Source of the DNA: JAAXPZ01 sp965215705
GTDB lineage: Bacteria > Campylobacterota > Campylobacteria > Campylobacterales > Sulfurovaceae
NCBI GenBank assembly: GCA_965215705.1
Contig: CBDCEE010000003.1
Coordinates: 744,001 to 808,000, forward strand
Direction of reading: 5' to 3'
DNA: 64,000 bases
Position numbers and translations under genes: made by a program. Shown in pieces: positions 1 through 8,103 of the stretch (positions are counted from its first letter, which is position 1; each line of letters opens with the position of its first letter). A model generated the notes under the pieces. That model was not told the origin of the DNA. It worked only from the letters and a program-made list of their open reading frames with translations, and did not search any database.

Positions 1-774
1 CTGCCTCTCAATTTCTGGGTAGCAGATATCTATCAGGCAACCCCTACCAAAATAGCCGCTCTGTTCAGTGCTGTACTCTCCAAAGCCTACCTTTTTGTAT
101 TTTTTCATATCCTCTATACACTCAAGGTAGATGCCTCCATGCTCCTGTTCCTGACAGCGATCGGTCTGCTGAGCTTTGCTGTAGCAGAGTTGTCCGCACT
201 GAGGAGCAAGGATGTCAAGCGTATCTTCGCCTACTCTACTCTGGGACAGTTGGGTGTACTGTTTCTGGCACTCTCTTCTGCCAATACCGTGGTGCTCAGC
301 GGTGCACTGTTTTTGATCCTGGTACACTCCATCAGTAAACTGATGCTCTTCTTCTCACTGGATCTGGTAGAGAAAAAAATGCACAGCACACGCGTAGAGG
401 CTTTCGCAGGCTTCAAGTCTACCTTCCTGTTTGCTATCTTTACGATAGGATTCCTCTCACTGCTGGGCATCCCGCCTTTTGCAGGCTTTATCGCCAAACT
501 GACGATACTCAAAGGCTTTGCCGGTATGGGAGCGTATTGGGTAGTAGGGGCTATTCTTGCTATTTCTCTCGTAGAGGCAACCTACTTTTTCAGACTTTTA
601 TCTGCCAACCAGCGATCGCAAAAAACAGCAGAGATAAAGATACCCCTTCTCCAAAAAATAATGCTTTCTCTGCTGGCACTTGCCATCCTCTATCTTGGTC
701 TGTTCCCACAGGGGCTTCTGGACTTCTGTACCGATGCGGCACAGACACTGATGCAAGGAGTTATCCATGTTTAA
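1..774 (+). CDS. Antiporter-like membrane subunit (NuoM/NuoN/HyfB/MrpD family), 5' end outside window
   Basis: The frame is open from base 1, so the start lies upstream; 257 residues of the C-terminal half are visible. It belongs to the proton-conducting membrane transporter family shared by complex I, group 4 hydrogenases and Mrp antiporters. Visible hallmarks are the LPLNFWVADIYQATPT loop at the left edge, a membrane lysine in VLSKAYLF, the KDVKRIFAYST stretch, HSISKLMLF with buried His and Lys, and GIPPFAGFIAKL with the last channel lysine. It should form one ion-translocating half-channel set in the inner membrane. The 3' end overlaps the next gene by 8 bases, showing translational coupling. 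Which of the NuoM/NuoN/HyfB branches it belongs to cannot be decided from half a protein. Confidence 0.85.
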   Translation: MPLNFWVADIYQATPTKIAALFSAVLSKAYLFVFFHILYTLKVDASMLLFLTAIGLLSFAVAELSALRSKDVKRIFAYSTLGQLGVLFLALSSANTVVLSGALFLILVHSISKLMLFFSLDLVEKKMHSTRVEAFAGFKSTFLFAIFTIGFLSLLGIPPFAGFIAKLTILKGFAGMGAYWVVGAILAISLVEATYFFRLLSANQRSQKTAEIKIPLLQKIMLSLLALAILYLGLFPQGLLDFCTDAAQTLMQGVIHV

Positions 775-2389
775 TTTTGAGATCACAGCTCTGGGAAATA
801 TGTTTTTTGGTCTGACTGTTTTGGTCTTTGTGTCTCTCTTTTTTGTGCCCAACAAGCATAGAAGTATGACACTCTATAGCCTGCTCTTCGCCTCACTGGC
901 CTGTATATTTTATGCCAGTGACTTGATCACACTCTTTATAGGATGGGAAGTCATGGGATGGAGCAGTTATTTCCTCATCGCCAAAACAGCAGACAGCAAA
1001 ACCCTACAGAAGTACATCGTGTTCAATATCGGAGGTGCTTTTACACTCTTGGGTGCTATCATACTCATCTATGGGGCATGTGGCAGTTTTGTATACAGTC
1101 AGATAGACTTCTCTGCCGTACCTTCAGGACAAGTGACAGCGATCACGATCCTGCTGCTACTCACACTGTTTGTCAAATCAGGTATTATGCCCTTTCACTA
1201 CTGGGTTGTAGACAGCTACAACCAGTCCAATGATCTGTTTTCAGCAGTGCTGAGTGCGATCATCTCCAAGACAGGTATCTTTGCTTTTATCCTGATCTTT
1301 TTTCAGATCATCACTGTGCAGTATCTTCAAACCAATATCCTCGAGATCGTAGCATGGTTAGGTGTCCTTACCTCGATCATCGCAACGTTCAAAGCGATCA
1401 ACGAAGATGAGGCAAAAAGACTCCTCGCCTACTCCTCTATCGCACAGGTAGGCTATATCGTTACCATACTCTCCATCGTGGGAAGTCTGTCACTGGAAGC
1501 AGCACTCTACCATACCGTGATACATACCTTTGTCAAACTGTTGCTGTTTATCAATGTTGCCGCGATCATCTATGTATCCAAGCAGCACACATTCAGTACA
1601 CTGGGGGGATTGCTCTACAAATATCCTCTGAATTTCATCCTGCTTGTGGTCGGGATCATCTCACTGGCTGGTATGCCTCCACTGGGTGGCTTCAGTAGCA
1701 AGTTTTTGATCTACACTGCCCTACTCGAGGAACACAAAGGACTGCTCCTGTCTGCAGTGCTGTTTAGCTCTGCTAGTGCATTTCTCTACTGCTATAAACT
1801 GGTCTACGGTATCTATCTTGGTCAACCGACCAACCCCAAGACAGAGGCATATCCACGCATCCCGCTACGCTTCTATGTCCCTCAGATCCTGGGAGCAGTG
1901 ATACTCATCACACTGGGCACTACTCCTGGTGTGATCGTTCCTATGTTTAACGGCATTCTGAGCAGTGTAGGATTTGAGCCTGTGGTCTACCAAGGTCTCT
2001 TTGTACTGGGCAGTGATTTTGCCTCTTTCAACGGCGGCGTGATCATGGGAGCCTTTGGTCTTATTTTTGTGCTGATCCTTCTCTTTTTTATACGCTTAAA
2101 AAACCGTTCTGTCAAACCCAAGGACAGGTTGGATATCAGTTATTGTGGGGAAGTCCCCAGAGCTGATGTCAACCTGCACTACGGGTATGGAATGGGCAGA
2201 GAACTCTCCCGTATCGGTCTGATCAAAGTGATCCTCTCTCACAGCTCTCATGCATTGTGGCAGCGGATCAGTACACTGTTTGATGATATCTCCGGTATCA
2301 CTCAGAGGCTGTACACCCTTTCCGCCCAAAATATGGGCTTGGTCATATTTGCCTTTTTTACTATCTTGTTATACATGGGGGTCAAGTAA
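767..2389 (+). CDS. NuoL/HyfF-like antiporter subunit
   Basis: A 540-residue polytopic membrane protein of the same transporter family as the gene before it. Conserved channel residues are visible: Glu in LFIGWEVMGWSSYFLI, Lys in VKSGIMPFHYWVVD and SAIISKTGIF, the NEDEAKRLLAYSSIAQ stretch, HTVIHTFVKLLLF and GMPPLGGFSSKFLIY. A soluble segment near residues 445-475 precedes a last hydrophobic helix, which recalls the NuoL/HyfF C-terminal extension in short form. Length is below NuoL (about 610), nearer to HyfF. It should carry protons or sodium ions across the inner membrane, driven by the redox arm encoded downstream. It overlaps its upstream neighbour by 8 bases and shares one base with the next start. 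Confidence 0.85.
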   Translation: MFNFEITALGNMFFGLTVLVFVSLFFVPNKHRSMTLYSLLFASLACIFYASDLITLFIGWEVMGWSSYFLIAKTADSKTLQKYIVFNIGGAFTLLGAIILIYGACGSFVYSQIDFSAVPSGQVTAITILLLLTLFVKSGIMPFHYWVVDSYNQSNDLFSAVLSAIISKTGIFAFILIFFQIITVQYLQTNILEIVAWLGVLTSIIATFKAINEDEAKRLLAYSSIAQVGYIVTILSIVGSLSLEAALYHTVIHTFVKLLLFINVAAIIYVSKQHTFSTLGGLLYKYPLNFILLVVGIISLAGMPPLGGFSSKFLIYTALLEEHKGLLLSAVLFSSASAFLYCYKLVYGIYLGQPTNPKTEAYPRIPLRFYVPQILGAVILITLGTTPGVIVPMFNGILSSVGFEPVVYQGLFVLGSDFASFNGGVIMGAFGLIFVLILLFFIRLKNRSVKPKDRLDISYCGEVPRADVNLHYGYGMGRELSRIGLIKVILSHSSHALWQRISTLFDDISGITQRLYTLSAQNMGLVIFAFFTILLYMGVK

Positions 2390-3267
2390 TGTTTGTAGAT
2401 CTATTGATTATGTTAGTGATGGCCTATGGTTTTGGCTTTCTCTATTATGGACTGTATCGTAATATCTCTGCCCGAGTACATGGACGTTTCGGTCCTTCTC
2501 TCGCACAATCCTTCTTTGACAGTGTCAAGCTGTTCACCAAGAACACCTCTACAGATTTTGGATGGATGTTCTTTGCCGGGCCGATCATTATGGCCAGCGG
2601 TGCGATCATGACAGTGCTTTTCATCCCCTACTTTAACCATGGAGAGCGGCTTATCGGACTCAGCCCCTATGGCAATCTGATCGTCGTACTCTATTTTATG
2701 GTATTAGGGCCTCTAGGCAATGCACTGGGTGTAGGTAGTCACGGTAATCCCTTTGGTGCTATGGGTATCACCAGAGGATTGACCAGACTTTTGGGTCTGG
2801 AGATGCCTTTTTATATCGCTGTTGTGGGACTGATGATCGCCAATGAAAGTGCTGATATCAGTACCATCATGGCAAACCAGGCAGAGACCTACAATATCAT
2901 CGCACACCCCCTTCTGTTCATTGCTGCGTTTATCTCTTTTTTAGGCTTTCTGGGCAAATCCCCCTTTGATGTCGTGGGTGCACCTCAGGAGGTCTATAGC
3001 GGACCGGCAGTGGAGTTTGGAGGGAAGTTCCTGGCACTGGCATTGAGCCAGAGTGCGATCTTCTCTTTTGCCAAACTGTTGCTCATGGTGAATCTGTTTC
3101 TTGGCGGTGCAGACTCACTGTGGGATCTGATCCTCAAAACCTTTGTACTGTTTGTGGCTTCTGTATTTGTGGGCAATGTCTATGGTAGATTTACGACCGC
3201 CCAGAGTGTAGATTTTTTATTGAAAGTACCGACAGTGATCGCTATTGTCGGACTATTATTTGTATAG
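2389..3267 (+). CDS. NuoH/HyfC-like membrane anchor subunit
   Basis: A 292-residue membrane protein of the NuoH/HycD/EchB family, which links the redox arm to the ion-pumping arm. The family signature is clear: GRFGPSLAQSFFDSVKLFTK near the N-terminus (GP...D..KL), the cytoplasmic loop KSPFDVVGAPQEVYSGPAVE with its acidic residues, then FGGKFLALAL. In complex I this loop helps to build the quinone cavity; in hydrogenases it lies at the proton-entry side. Length fits group 4 hydrogenase homologues (about 300) better than NuoH (about 325-340). The start shares its first base with the preceding stop; the stop is 9 bases before the next start. Confidence 0.85.
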   Translation: MFVDLLIMLVMAYGFGFLYYGLYRNISARVHGRFGPSLAQSFFDSVKLFTKNTSTDFGWMFFAGPIIMASGAIMTVLFIPYFNHGERLIGLSPYGNLIVVLYFMVLGPLGNALGVGSHGNPFGAMGITRGLTRLLGLEMPFYIAVVGLMIANESADISTIMANQAETYNIIAHPLLFIAAFISFLGFLGKSPFDVVGAPQEVYSGPAVEFGGKFLALALSQSAIFSFAKLLLMVNLFLGGADSLWDLILKTFVLFVASVFVGNVYGRFTTAQSVDFLLKVPTVIAIVGLLFV

Positions 3268-3276
3268 GGAGATGAG

Positions 3277-3903
3277 ATGCAAAAAGGATTTGTAGCATAC
3301 AACAACGAACAAAAGAGCCTCGAAGCAGAAACAGAAGGTATCAAAAACAGTCAAACACTCATACAGAAAGCGATGAACTGGTTTAGTGCCAGAAGTATGT
3401 TTGTGGTAGCGTATGGTACGGGCTGTGGTGCGATAGAAATGCCTCCGGTCTTTACCAGCCGCTATGACATAGAGCGACTGGGTGTGGTCGGCGTGGCCAC
3501 CCCCCGTCAGGCAGATATCATGATCGTATCAGGCTACTGCTCTTTAAAAACACTGCGAAGGGTCATCCGTACCTATGAGCAGATGAGTGAACCCAAATAT
3601 GTGATCGCTCTGGGCAGCTGTACCATCAATGGCGGTATGTACTGGGACAGCTACAATACGATCAAAAAACTGGAAGAGTATATAGGTGTAGACATGTATG
3701 TCGCAGGCTGCATGCCCAGACCCGAAGCACTCATAGAGGGCTTTGTCAAACTCCAGGAGAGTATACGAAACAACACGATACAACCGGGATATATCAAATA
3801 CAGAGAGGACTATGCCTACTATCAAGCCAATCAGGAAAAGCTACTGGGCAAAGAGATACAACCAGTCTATGAAGAAGATTATGCAGGGATGAATCTATCA
3901 TGA
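3277..3903 (+). CDS. NuoB/HyfI-like small iron-sulfur subunit
   Basis: A 208-residue homologue of the small subunit that carries the cluster next to the active site (N2 in complex I). Cysteines seen: C50 in GTGCGAIEMPP, C88 in SGYCSLKTLR, C115 in GSCTINGG and C145 in AGCMPRPEA. Complex I has a tandem Cys-Cys where this protein has Cys-Gly, and hydrogenases have CxxC there. C88 is an extra cysteine where complex I usually has a threonine. Three of the usual four ligands are therefore present, and the fourth is uncertain. A SD-like GGGAGATG lies just before the start. The stop overlaps the next start (ATGA). Confidence 0.85.
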   Translation: MQKGFVAYNNEQKSLEAETEGIKNSQTLIQKAMNWFSARSMFVVAYGTGCGAIEMPPVFTSRYDIERLGVVGVATPRQADIMIVSGYCSLKTLRRVIRTYEQMSEPKYVIALGSCTINGGMYWDSYNTIKKLEEYIGVDMYVAGCMPRPEALIEGFVKLQESIRNNTIQPGYIKYREDYAYYQANQEKLLGKEIQPVYEEDYAGMNLS

Positions 3904-4523
3904 AAAATCTACAAAAGACCTACGAGGTCACACAAAAAGCCGAAAGACTTTTTGAAGTCACTATCCCACAAACACAATTTTGGGAAGCGATGATCCATAT
4001 CTCCACACAGACAGAGTTTAACACACTCTCCCAGATAGCTTGTACCGACTGGATCGAAGAGGAGCACTTTTTGCTGATCTATATCCTGACCAATGATGCA
4101 AGAGATAAGAACCTTATGCTGAAGGTCACACTGGGACGGGAGTATGAGTCTATGCCCTCGGCGATAACACTCTTCCCTCAGGCTGAAGTGATGGAGAGAG
4201 ACCTACATGAGATGTACGGGATAGGGTTTGAGGGTAATGACACCCTGTATGATTTTGTACTGGAGCAGTGGAATGATCTGCCACCACTCAGGCGGGAGTT
4301 TGATACTCTGGCATTCGTGCATGAACACTTTGCCTTCAAAGGAGGCAGAGAGGACAACAAAGATGTCAAAGTAGAGCAGAAACGCCGAAGAGAAGAGGCA
4401 AAAAAACAGAAAGCCCTCGAAGCAGAAAAAGAAGAGGTAGAAAAGCCCAAAGAGCCGGAAACAGATACAGAAGAAACCCAAGATAAAAAGCCAGACACAA
4501 AAGAGGCAGAAGATGGACAATAA
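3900..4523 (+). CDS. NuoC/HyfG N-domain-like subunit with charged tail
   Basis: A 207-residue protein of the complex I 30-kDa (NuoC) family. The core, about residues 1-150, holds the family motif ERDLHEMYGIGFEGND followed by PPLRREFD. It should pack against the NuoB- and NuoD-like subunits on the cytoplasmic side. From about residue 152 to the end the sequence becomes a Lys/Glu-rich tail (EQKRRREEAKKQKALEAEK and onward) that looks like a charged helix or disordered region and is not part of the NuoC fold. The gene overlaps its upstream neighbour by 4 bases (ATGA) and runs 11 bases into the NuoD-like gene. Confidence 0.85.
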   Translation: MKNLQKTYEVTQKAERLFEVTIPQTQFWEAMIHISTQTEFNTLSQIACTDWIEEEHFLLIYILTNDARDKNLMLKVTLGREYESMPSAITLFPQAEVMERDLHEMYGIGFEGNDTLYDFVLEQWNDLPPLRREFDTLAFVHEHFAFKGGREDNKDVKVEQKRRREEAKKQKALEAEKEEVEKPKEPETDTEETQDKKPDTKEAEDGQ

Positions 4524-5619
4524 ACTCATAAAAATATTTCATGGACCTCAGCACCCCGGTATCACAGGAAACATGAGTGTAGAGCTTGATCTACTCGGCG
4601 AGACGATCAAATATGCCAGAACCCATGTAGGGTATCTGCACAGAGGATTTGAGAAGCTGGTAGAGAGACGGACTGTGATACAGGCCTTTACCATCGTCTG
4701 CCGTATCTGTGTCCCCGAACCCGATCCCAATGAAGAGAACTTTGCCAGAGCCGTAGAGGGTCTTGTGGGTATTGAGATCAGCGAGCGAGCCAAATATATC
4801 AGGGTCATGGTACAGGAGATGAGCAGACTGGCGGCACAAATGCTCTGGATGGGCGGACAAAGTGGCTCCATCGGTATGGGCACGGTAGGGCAATGGAGTC
4901 TGTTTGACAGGGATCTGATGCTGGATCTCTTTGAAGAGTTGACTGGCGGCAGGGTCTACCATATGTATACCTATCCAGGAGGAGTCAGACGGGATCTGCC
5001 GGAAGGCTTTTTGCTGAGACTTTCAGAACTACTGGATTATCTAGAGAAAAAACTGCCCAAATATGACAGTATCTTCTTTGACAATGCCACCTTCAAAAAA
5101 AGAGCCATAGGCATAGGTGTGATCCCAAAAGAAGAAGCCCTGAAAAACGGCTATGTAGGTCAGGCACTGAGAGGCTGCGGCATCCAGAGGGATCTACGCA
5201 AAGACAACCCTTACCTGGTCTATGACAAACTGGACTTCGATATCCCGGTCTTTGATGGCGGTGATGTCTACAGTCGGGCACTGGTCAGAAGAGGCGAGAT
5301 GCGTGAATCGATCAAGATCCTGCGTCAGGTCATCGCGCAGATGCCTACAGAGGGTGCTATCATGCAAAAACTGCCCAAACACAGAAAGTTCACACTCCCA
5401 AAAGAAGACATCTATGTGGCTACAGAATCTGCCAGAGGTGAGTTTGGCTATTATATGGCAGGAGACGGCACAGAGCATATCAGGCGCATGCAGGTCAAAG
5501 GCCCATCACTCATACACGGCTTTACACTTCTGGAAAAAATGCTCATAGACGAAGAGCTCTCCAATGTAGCCATGATCATGAATTCACTGGGCATCTGCCC
5601 ACCAGAGATAGAGAGGTAA
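4513..5619 (+). CDS. NuoD/HyfG-like large subunit with CxxE in place of NiFe-binding CxxC
   Basis: A 368-residue catalytic-type large subunit of the complex I 49-kDa/[NiFe]-hydrogenase family. The N-terminus reads like NuoD (GPQHPGITGN, then HVGYLHRGFEKL and LVGIEISERAKYIRVM). Where [NiFe] hydrogenases have RxCGxC it has RICVPE (C66, E69). Where they have DPCxxCxxR at the C-terminus it has GICPPEIER (C362, E365). Both pairs therefore keep the first cysteine and replace the second, Ni-Fe-bridging one with glutamate. The second His of the complex I HPxxHG loop is Thr here. It could bind another metal or act on an unknown electron carrier; this is inference. Related Ehr (energy-converting hydrogenase-related) complexes are the nearest known concept. 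Confidence 0.85.
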   Translation: MDNKLIKIFHGPQHPGITGNMSVELDLLGETIKYARTHVGYLHRGFEKLVERRTVIQAFTIVCRICVPEPDPNEENFARAVEGLVGIEISERAKYIRVMVQEMSRLAAQMLWMGGQSGSIGMGTVGQWSLFDRDLMLDLFEELTGGRVYHMYTYPGGVRRDLPEGFLLRLSELLDYLEKKLPKYDSIFFDNATFKKRAIGIGVIPKEEALKNGYVGQALRGCGIQRDLRKDNPYLVYDKLDFDIPVFDGGDVYSRALVRRGEMRESIKILRQVIAQMPTEGAIMQKLPKHRKFTLPKEDIYVATESARGEFGYYMAGDGTEHIRRMQVKGPSLIHGFTLLEKMLIDEELSNVAMIMNSLGICPPEIER

Positions 5620-5623
5620 GCAT

Positions 5624-6025
5624 ATGAAATTCAATACGATAGATATCAAAGGTATCGTTTCCCCCTTTTCCGCCATCGGCAAGGTACTGGAACACCCCAA
5701 AACAGTCTGCTACCCCGCCCAGACAAAGACGGTTGCGCCTGGCTACAGGGGTTTTCATACCAATGTACTCACAGACTGTATTGGCTGTGCCAATTGCCAG
5801 GATGTCTGTATGAATGACGCCATCGACATGGTGACGATAGTGGAGGAGAGAAATGCCAAGAACAAAAGCGGCTGCATCCCTCGCATAGACTATGGGCGCT
5901 GCTGCTGGTGTAACCTCTGTGTCGACGTCTGCCCACCGGATTCACTTGCATTGGGTGAAGTATGTATTCAGGCAGATGAGGACAGTAACAAGTTTTTATT
6001 TTTTCCAAAGGACAGCTCATGCTAG
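5624..6025 (+). CDS. NuoI/HyfH-like ferredoxin subunit, two [4Fe-4S] clusters
   Basis: A 133-residue polyferredoxin-type protein. Two complete cysteine motifs are visible: CIGCANCQDVC at residues 52-62 and CCWCNLCVDVCPP near residues 93-105, each able to hold a [4Fe-4S] cluster. The family (NuoI, HyfH, EchF) passes electrons between an outside donor or acceptor and the cluster of the NuoB-like subunit. The N-terminus lacks the long NuoI helix, so it is shorter than NuoI (about 165). No NuoE/F/G-like input module is seen in the window, so the soluble redox partner is unknown. The start lies 4 bases after the previous stop, with GAGAGG before it; the end overlaps the MrpE-like gene by 7 bases. 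Confidence 0.85.
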   Translation: MKFNTIDIKGIVSPFSAIGKVLEHPKTVCYPAQTKTVAPGYRGFHTNVLTDCIGCANCQDVCMNDAIDMVTIVEERNAKNKSGCIPRIDYGRCCWCNLCVDVCPPDSLALGEVCIQADEDSNKFLFFPKDSSC

Positions 6026-6465
6026 GAAAGTTCATCTTACTCTTTTTGGTCTGGATAGGTCTGACAAATTCACTGGATCTGCAGGAATTGGGTGTCGGAT
6101 TCATCCTCTCATTGGGTGTTGCCTACTTTTTTGGTGGCAGCGAGACACTGCATTTAGGAAGGGTAACTGTCAAATATCTCAAATTTGCACCTACTTTTAT
6201 CAAGGCCTTGATTCAGTCTAACATAGAAGTAGCCAGAATAGTCCTCACTCCCAAGCTACCGATCAACCCTGGTATCGTCAAGCTCAAGACCACCCTGAAA
6301 AACGACTACGACAAGCTGATCCTTGCCAATGCTATCACACTGACACCGGGTACCATTACTATAGACCTGCGTGGTGAAGATATTTATATCCATGTGCTCA
6401 ATCTCAAAACCACAGACAAAGAGACACTGCAAAAAGAGATCATAGACAGTTTTGAAGTATTGTAA
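6019..6465 (+). CDS. MrpE/MnhE-like cation antiporter subunit
   Basis: A 148-residue protein with two or three N-terminal membrane helices (residues 1-40, 50-75) and a small C-terminal soluble domain containing ANAITLTPGTITIDL, the signature of Mrp/Mnh antiporter subunit E. Mrp antiporters exchange Na+ or K+ for protons, and MrpE-like subunits also occur in the membrane-bound hydrogenase (MBH) class. Being last in this operon and overlapping the ferredoxin gene by 7 bases, it is probably part of the same complex, and suggests that more Mrp-type genes lie upstream of the window. Whether the complex moves Na+ cannot be read from the sequence. Confidence 0.8.
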   Translation: MLGKFILLFLVWIGLTNSLDLQELGVGFILSLGVAYFFGGSETLHLGRVTVKYLKFAPTFIKALIQSNIEVARIVLTPKLPINPGIVKLKTTLKNDYDKLILANAITLTPGTITIDLRGEDIYIHVLNLKTTDKETLQKEIIDSFEVL

Positions 6466-6513
6466 CGCTTCGTCTACTACGATAGAGTGCCTCTCCCGGC
6501 ATCTTTCCCCCTC

Positions 6514-7011
6514 CTACTGGACTCTGACCAGTGGGATATCATGTCTTTCGATCAAATTAAAAAAGTACTCTACATCCTTATCTCTTTCAAAGGCAGTAGC
6601 AGGCAGATAAGGATACCCCTCCGGTCGTTCCAGAAGGAAGCCTTTGGGATGCAGTATCACCAGTGAGATTTGATGCCAAGGGATCATGTTGCCATTGATG
6701 TTGATCCCGCCTTTGGTGATATCAAAGACCATTTTGAGTTGCTGGATACCCTCTTTTTTAAAGCTATTCTTTAGTCTACCCTTATGTAGAAACCCTTTGA
6801 TAAAAAACCAGTAGAGAGAAAGTATGCTACCGATATAGAGTACGGCATAATCATTTTGTCCTACTGCTCTGAGTCCACCAAAGATCATCAAACCTATAAA
6901 GAAATACCCTGCATATTTTTTCCAGCTGTGTGCCATCTTATACTTGTACGCGATCTCTCCTGCCATTACATAGACTGCTTCACTCCACTGAAACTCCAGA
7001 TGGACACTCAT
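6514..7011 (-). CDS. YcxB-like membrane protein of unknown function
   Basis: A 165-residue protein with two close membrane helices at about residues 33-70 (YAGYFFIGLMIFGGLRA, then VLYIGSILSLYWFFI) followed by a soluble segment with IPWHQISLVILHPKGFLL, which resembles the C-terminal domain of the YcxB family. The function of that family is unknown. The start codon overlaps the stop of the HD-domain gene upstream (7008-7011), so the two are probably co-transcribed. It converges with the complex I-like operon, leaving only about 48 bases between stops. The family call is from recall of the pattern and is moderate. Confidence 0.6.
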   Translation of the reverse strand: MSVHLEFQWSEAVYVMAGEIAYKYKMAHSWKKYAGYFFIGLMIFGGLRAVGQNDYAVLYIGSILSLYWFFIKGFLHKGRLKNSFKKEGIQQLKMVFDITKGGININGNMIPWHQISLVILHPKGFLLERPEGYPYLPATAFERDKDVEYFFNLIERHDIPLVRVQ

Positions 7012-7568
7012 GCCACACCGATCGTTTCGGCATCTGCCTTCATCGCTTCGATCACTTCAGTAATAAGTTCATCCAGCTCTATCCCTAGCATATCAGCCCC
7101 TTTACGTACTGTCTCTCTATCTACCCCTGCTGCAAAACTCTTGGTCTTGAACTTTTTCTTGACAGACTTAAGTCCCAGATCCATGATGCTCTTGCTCGGT
7201 CTGACCAACACACAGGCATTGACCAGTCCACTGAGCTCATCAACTGCATAGAGTGTCTTCTCCATCGCAGAGAGCGGCTCTACCTCGGTACAGATCCCCC
7301 AGGCATGGCTCATCATGGCACGGATGATCTCTTCACTATACCCTGCTTCAGTCATGATCTCAGCGGCCTTGGTACAGTGTTCCTCAGGAAACTGCCCATA
7401 GTCCAGATCATGCAGTAAGCCTACGATACCCCACTGTCCCACATCAGCATTTTCTTTTTGGGCAAAATACCGCATACATGCTTCTACCTGCAATCCATGC
7501 TGTACCAAAGCCGGATTTTCATTGTACTGTTCCAGCAGGGCTAGCGCTTCTTCTCTTGTAGGCATCAT
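7008..7568 (-). CDS. HD-domain hydrolase
   Basis: A 186-residue single-domain HD protein. Metal-binding residues are visible in order: His in LVQHGLQVEACM, His-Asp in VGLLHDLDYGQ, His in MSHAWGICTE and Asp in AVDELSGLVNA. This is the HDIG-type arrangement of metal-dependent phosphohydrolases. Homologues are usually annotated only as HD-domain proteins and the substrate is unknown. Two adjacent ATGs (MM) start it; GGAGCGC lies just upstream. It is first of a two-gene leftward unit with the YcxB-like gene. Confidence 0.8.
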   Translation of the reverse strand: MMPTREEALALLEQYNENPALVQHGLQVEACMRYFAQKENADVGQWGIVGLLHDLDYGQFPEEHCTKAAEIMTEAGYSEEIIRAMMSHAWGICTEVEPLSAMEKTLYAVDELSGLVNACVLVRPSKSIMDLGLKSVKKKFKTKSFAAGVDRETVRKGADMLGIELDELITEVIEAMKADAETIGVA

Positions 7569-7638
7569 GCGCTCCTTTTATTGCATATTCTGGGATTATT
7601 TGATATACTCAACAGTATACCACACGAAAGGATAAATC

Positions 7639-8025
7639 ATGTCTAAAGTCATCAAAGAGCACGGCATCGGTATTGCAATCAAGCGAACAAAAAAGAGACT
7701 ATTTATTGAGATCGTTATGCTAGGCAAACTCACCCATGAAGACTATAAAATATTTGTACCCATGATAGACAAAGCACTCAAAGAGGTCAAAGGCCTGGAG
7801 ATAGATTTGTTGGTTGATATGAGAGCATTTAGAGGATGGGAACTGGTCGCTGGATGGGATGACCTGAAATTTGGGGTCAAGCATAGAAATGCCTTTGACA
7901 AAATGGCGATCGTCGGCAACAAAAAGTGGGAAAAGCTCTCAGTCAAGATGATGAAGCATCTCATGAAAGGGAAAGTAAAATTCTTTAAGCAAAGAGAGAC
8001 AGCGCTGGCTTGGCTTATGAAATAG
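7639..8025 (+). CDS. SpoIIAA-like (STAS-type) protein
   Basis: A 128-residue soluble protein of the SpoIIAA-like family (lipid-binding/STAS-like fold). Typical features are MLGKLTHEDYKIFVPMIDKA, the central LLVDMRAFRGWELVAGWDDL and KMAIVGNKKWEKLS. Many bacteria have one or more of these; roles in lipid binding or stress have been suggested but not settled. A GAAAGGATAAATC ribosome site precedes the ATG. It stands alone between a divergent HD-domain gene and a lipoprotein gene. Confidence 0.75.
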   Translation: MSKVIKEHGIGIAIKRTKKRLFIEIVMLGKLTHEDYKIFVPMIDKALKEVKGLEIDLLVDMRAFRGWELVAGWDDLKFGVKHRNAFDKMAIVGNKKWEKLSVKMMKHLMKGKVKFFKQRETALAWLMK

Positions 8026-8103
8026 AGTCTGAGACCCTCTGATGCACTGACTGTCTTGACATCTTTCTGCTATAATACACCTTATTTCATAGAAGGCAAC
8101 ACC

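Noticed and set aside
4513..5619. Calling the operon a [NiFe] hydrogenase (Hyf/Ech)
   Set aside because: The two bridging cysteines are Glu in the large subunit, so a normal NiFe centre cannot form.
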